From contig MPUH01000007.1 in assembly GCA_001970955.1 (NCBI GenBank), positions 124,001 through 188,000 on the forward strand: a DNA stretch of 64,000 nucleotides, read 5' to 3'. The notes below the pieces were generated by a model. It saw only the letters and a program-made list of their open reading frames with translations, made no database searches and was not told the DNA's origin. The position numbers and the translations under genes are program-made. Positions 63,960 to 64,000 of this stretch are shown piece after piece. The stretch's first letter is position 1. Every line of letters starts with the position of its first letter. Source of the DNA: Stentor coeruleus. Its lineage: Eukaryota; Ciliophora; Heterotrichea; Heterotrichida; Stentoridae.

Positions 63960-64000
63960 ATGGATCATTCAGACAGCGATGGAGAAACACGCAACTCTGA
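63960..64000 (+). CDS. Start of a gene running off the window
   Basis: ATG at 63960 opens MDHSDSDGETRNS to the window edge, preceded by the AT-rich leader typical of genes here. Too short to identify. Confidence 0.45.
   Translation, partial: MDHSDSDGETRNS

Overview
The window looks like macronuclear DNA of a heterotrich ciliate, most likely Stentor or a close relative. Four things support this. Intergenic DNA is very AT-rich and short. Long open frames use the standard code: TAA, TAG and TGA all serve as stops, for example TGA ends the gene at 42843, and no long frame contains an in-frame stop, unlike the Gln-reassigned codes of Tetrahymena and Paramecium. There are nine tiny introns of 15 nt (one of 16 nt), each of which I could place because it repairs a frame. 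The protein set is eukaryotic and ciliate-like: alpha-tubulin, CDPK, VPS35, giant coiled-coil proteins. The genus is inference; the intron size and code are seen directly.

Layout. 1-5 kb: a partial unknown gene and a divergent cyclic-nucleotide-binding protein whose ATGs share one 10-bp palindrome, then RPS5 and VPS35. 5-22 kb: coiled-coil genes, including 2089-aa and 1712-aa giants, with a tRNA m7G methyltransferase, a small coiled-coil gene and a decayed TPR gene between them. 22-33 kb: an unknown basic protein, a fused pseudouridine-monophosphate glycosidase/kinase, a multipass membrane protein, a divergent Arf-like GTPase, a long-chain acyl-CoA synthetase, an EH-domain endocytic adaptor, a folate-receptor-like surface protein and Rab1. 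34-41 kb: a kelch protein, a Ser/Thr kinase, two small unknown genes, and much gene-poor DNA with assembly joins. 41-51.5 kb: EBP1/PA2G4, an Stm1/SERBP1-type ribosome/RNA-binding protein, CDPK, a small basic protein, a 3CxxC zinc protein with an Asp/Tyr tail, and alpha-tubulin. 52-64 kb: a one-chain transmembrane redox protein (DOMON, b561, b5, flavin reductase), coiled-coil genes, an APE2-like protein with a degraded active site and two GRF zinc fingers, a tandem pair of zinc-finger/F-box paralogues, a U11/U12-35K-like splicing protein, a malate dehydrogenase C-terminal fragment, and the first codons of a final gene.

Functional threads. Vesicle traffic is well represented (VPS35, EH adaptor, Rab1, Arl), as are translation and RNA (RPS5, EBP1, SERBP1-like, TRMT8, SNRNP35-like) and signalling (CNB protein, kinase, CDPK). 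There is no sign of operons. Gene packing is extreme in places: start codons 4, 12 and 18 bp apart, stops 6 bp apart, and one 18-bp overlap of convergent genes.

Six single-n characters are each flanked by near-exact local duplications of 31-93 bp. These look like unmerged contig ends rather than biology. They break the reading frames of alpha-tubulin, the acyl-CoA synthetase and a small gene at 40 kb.
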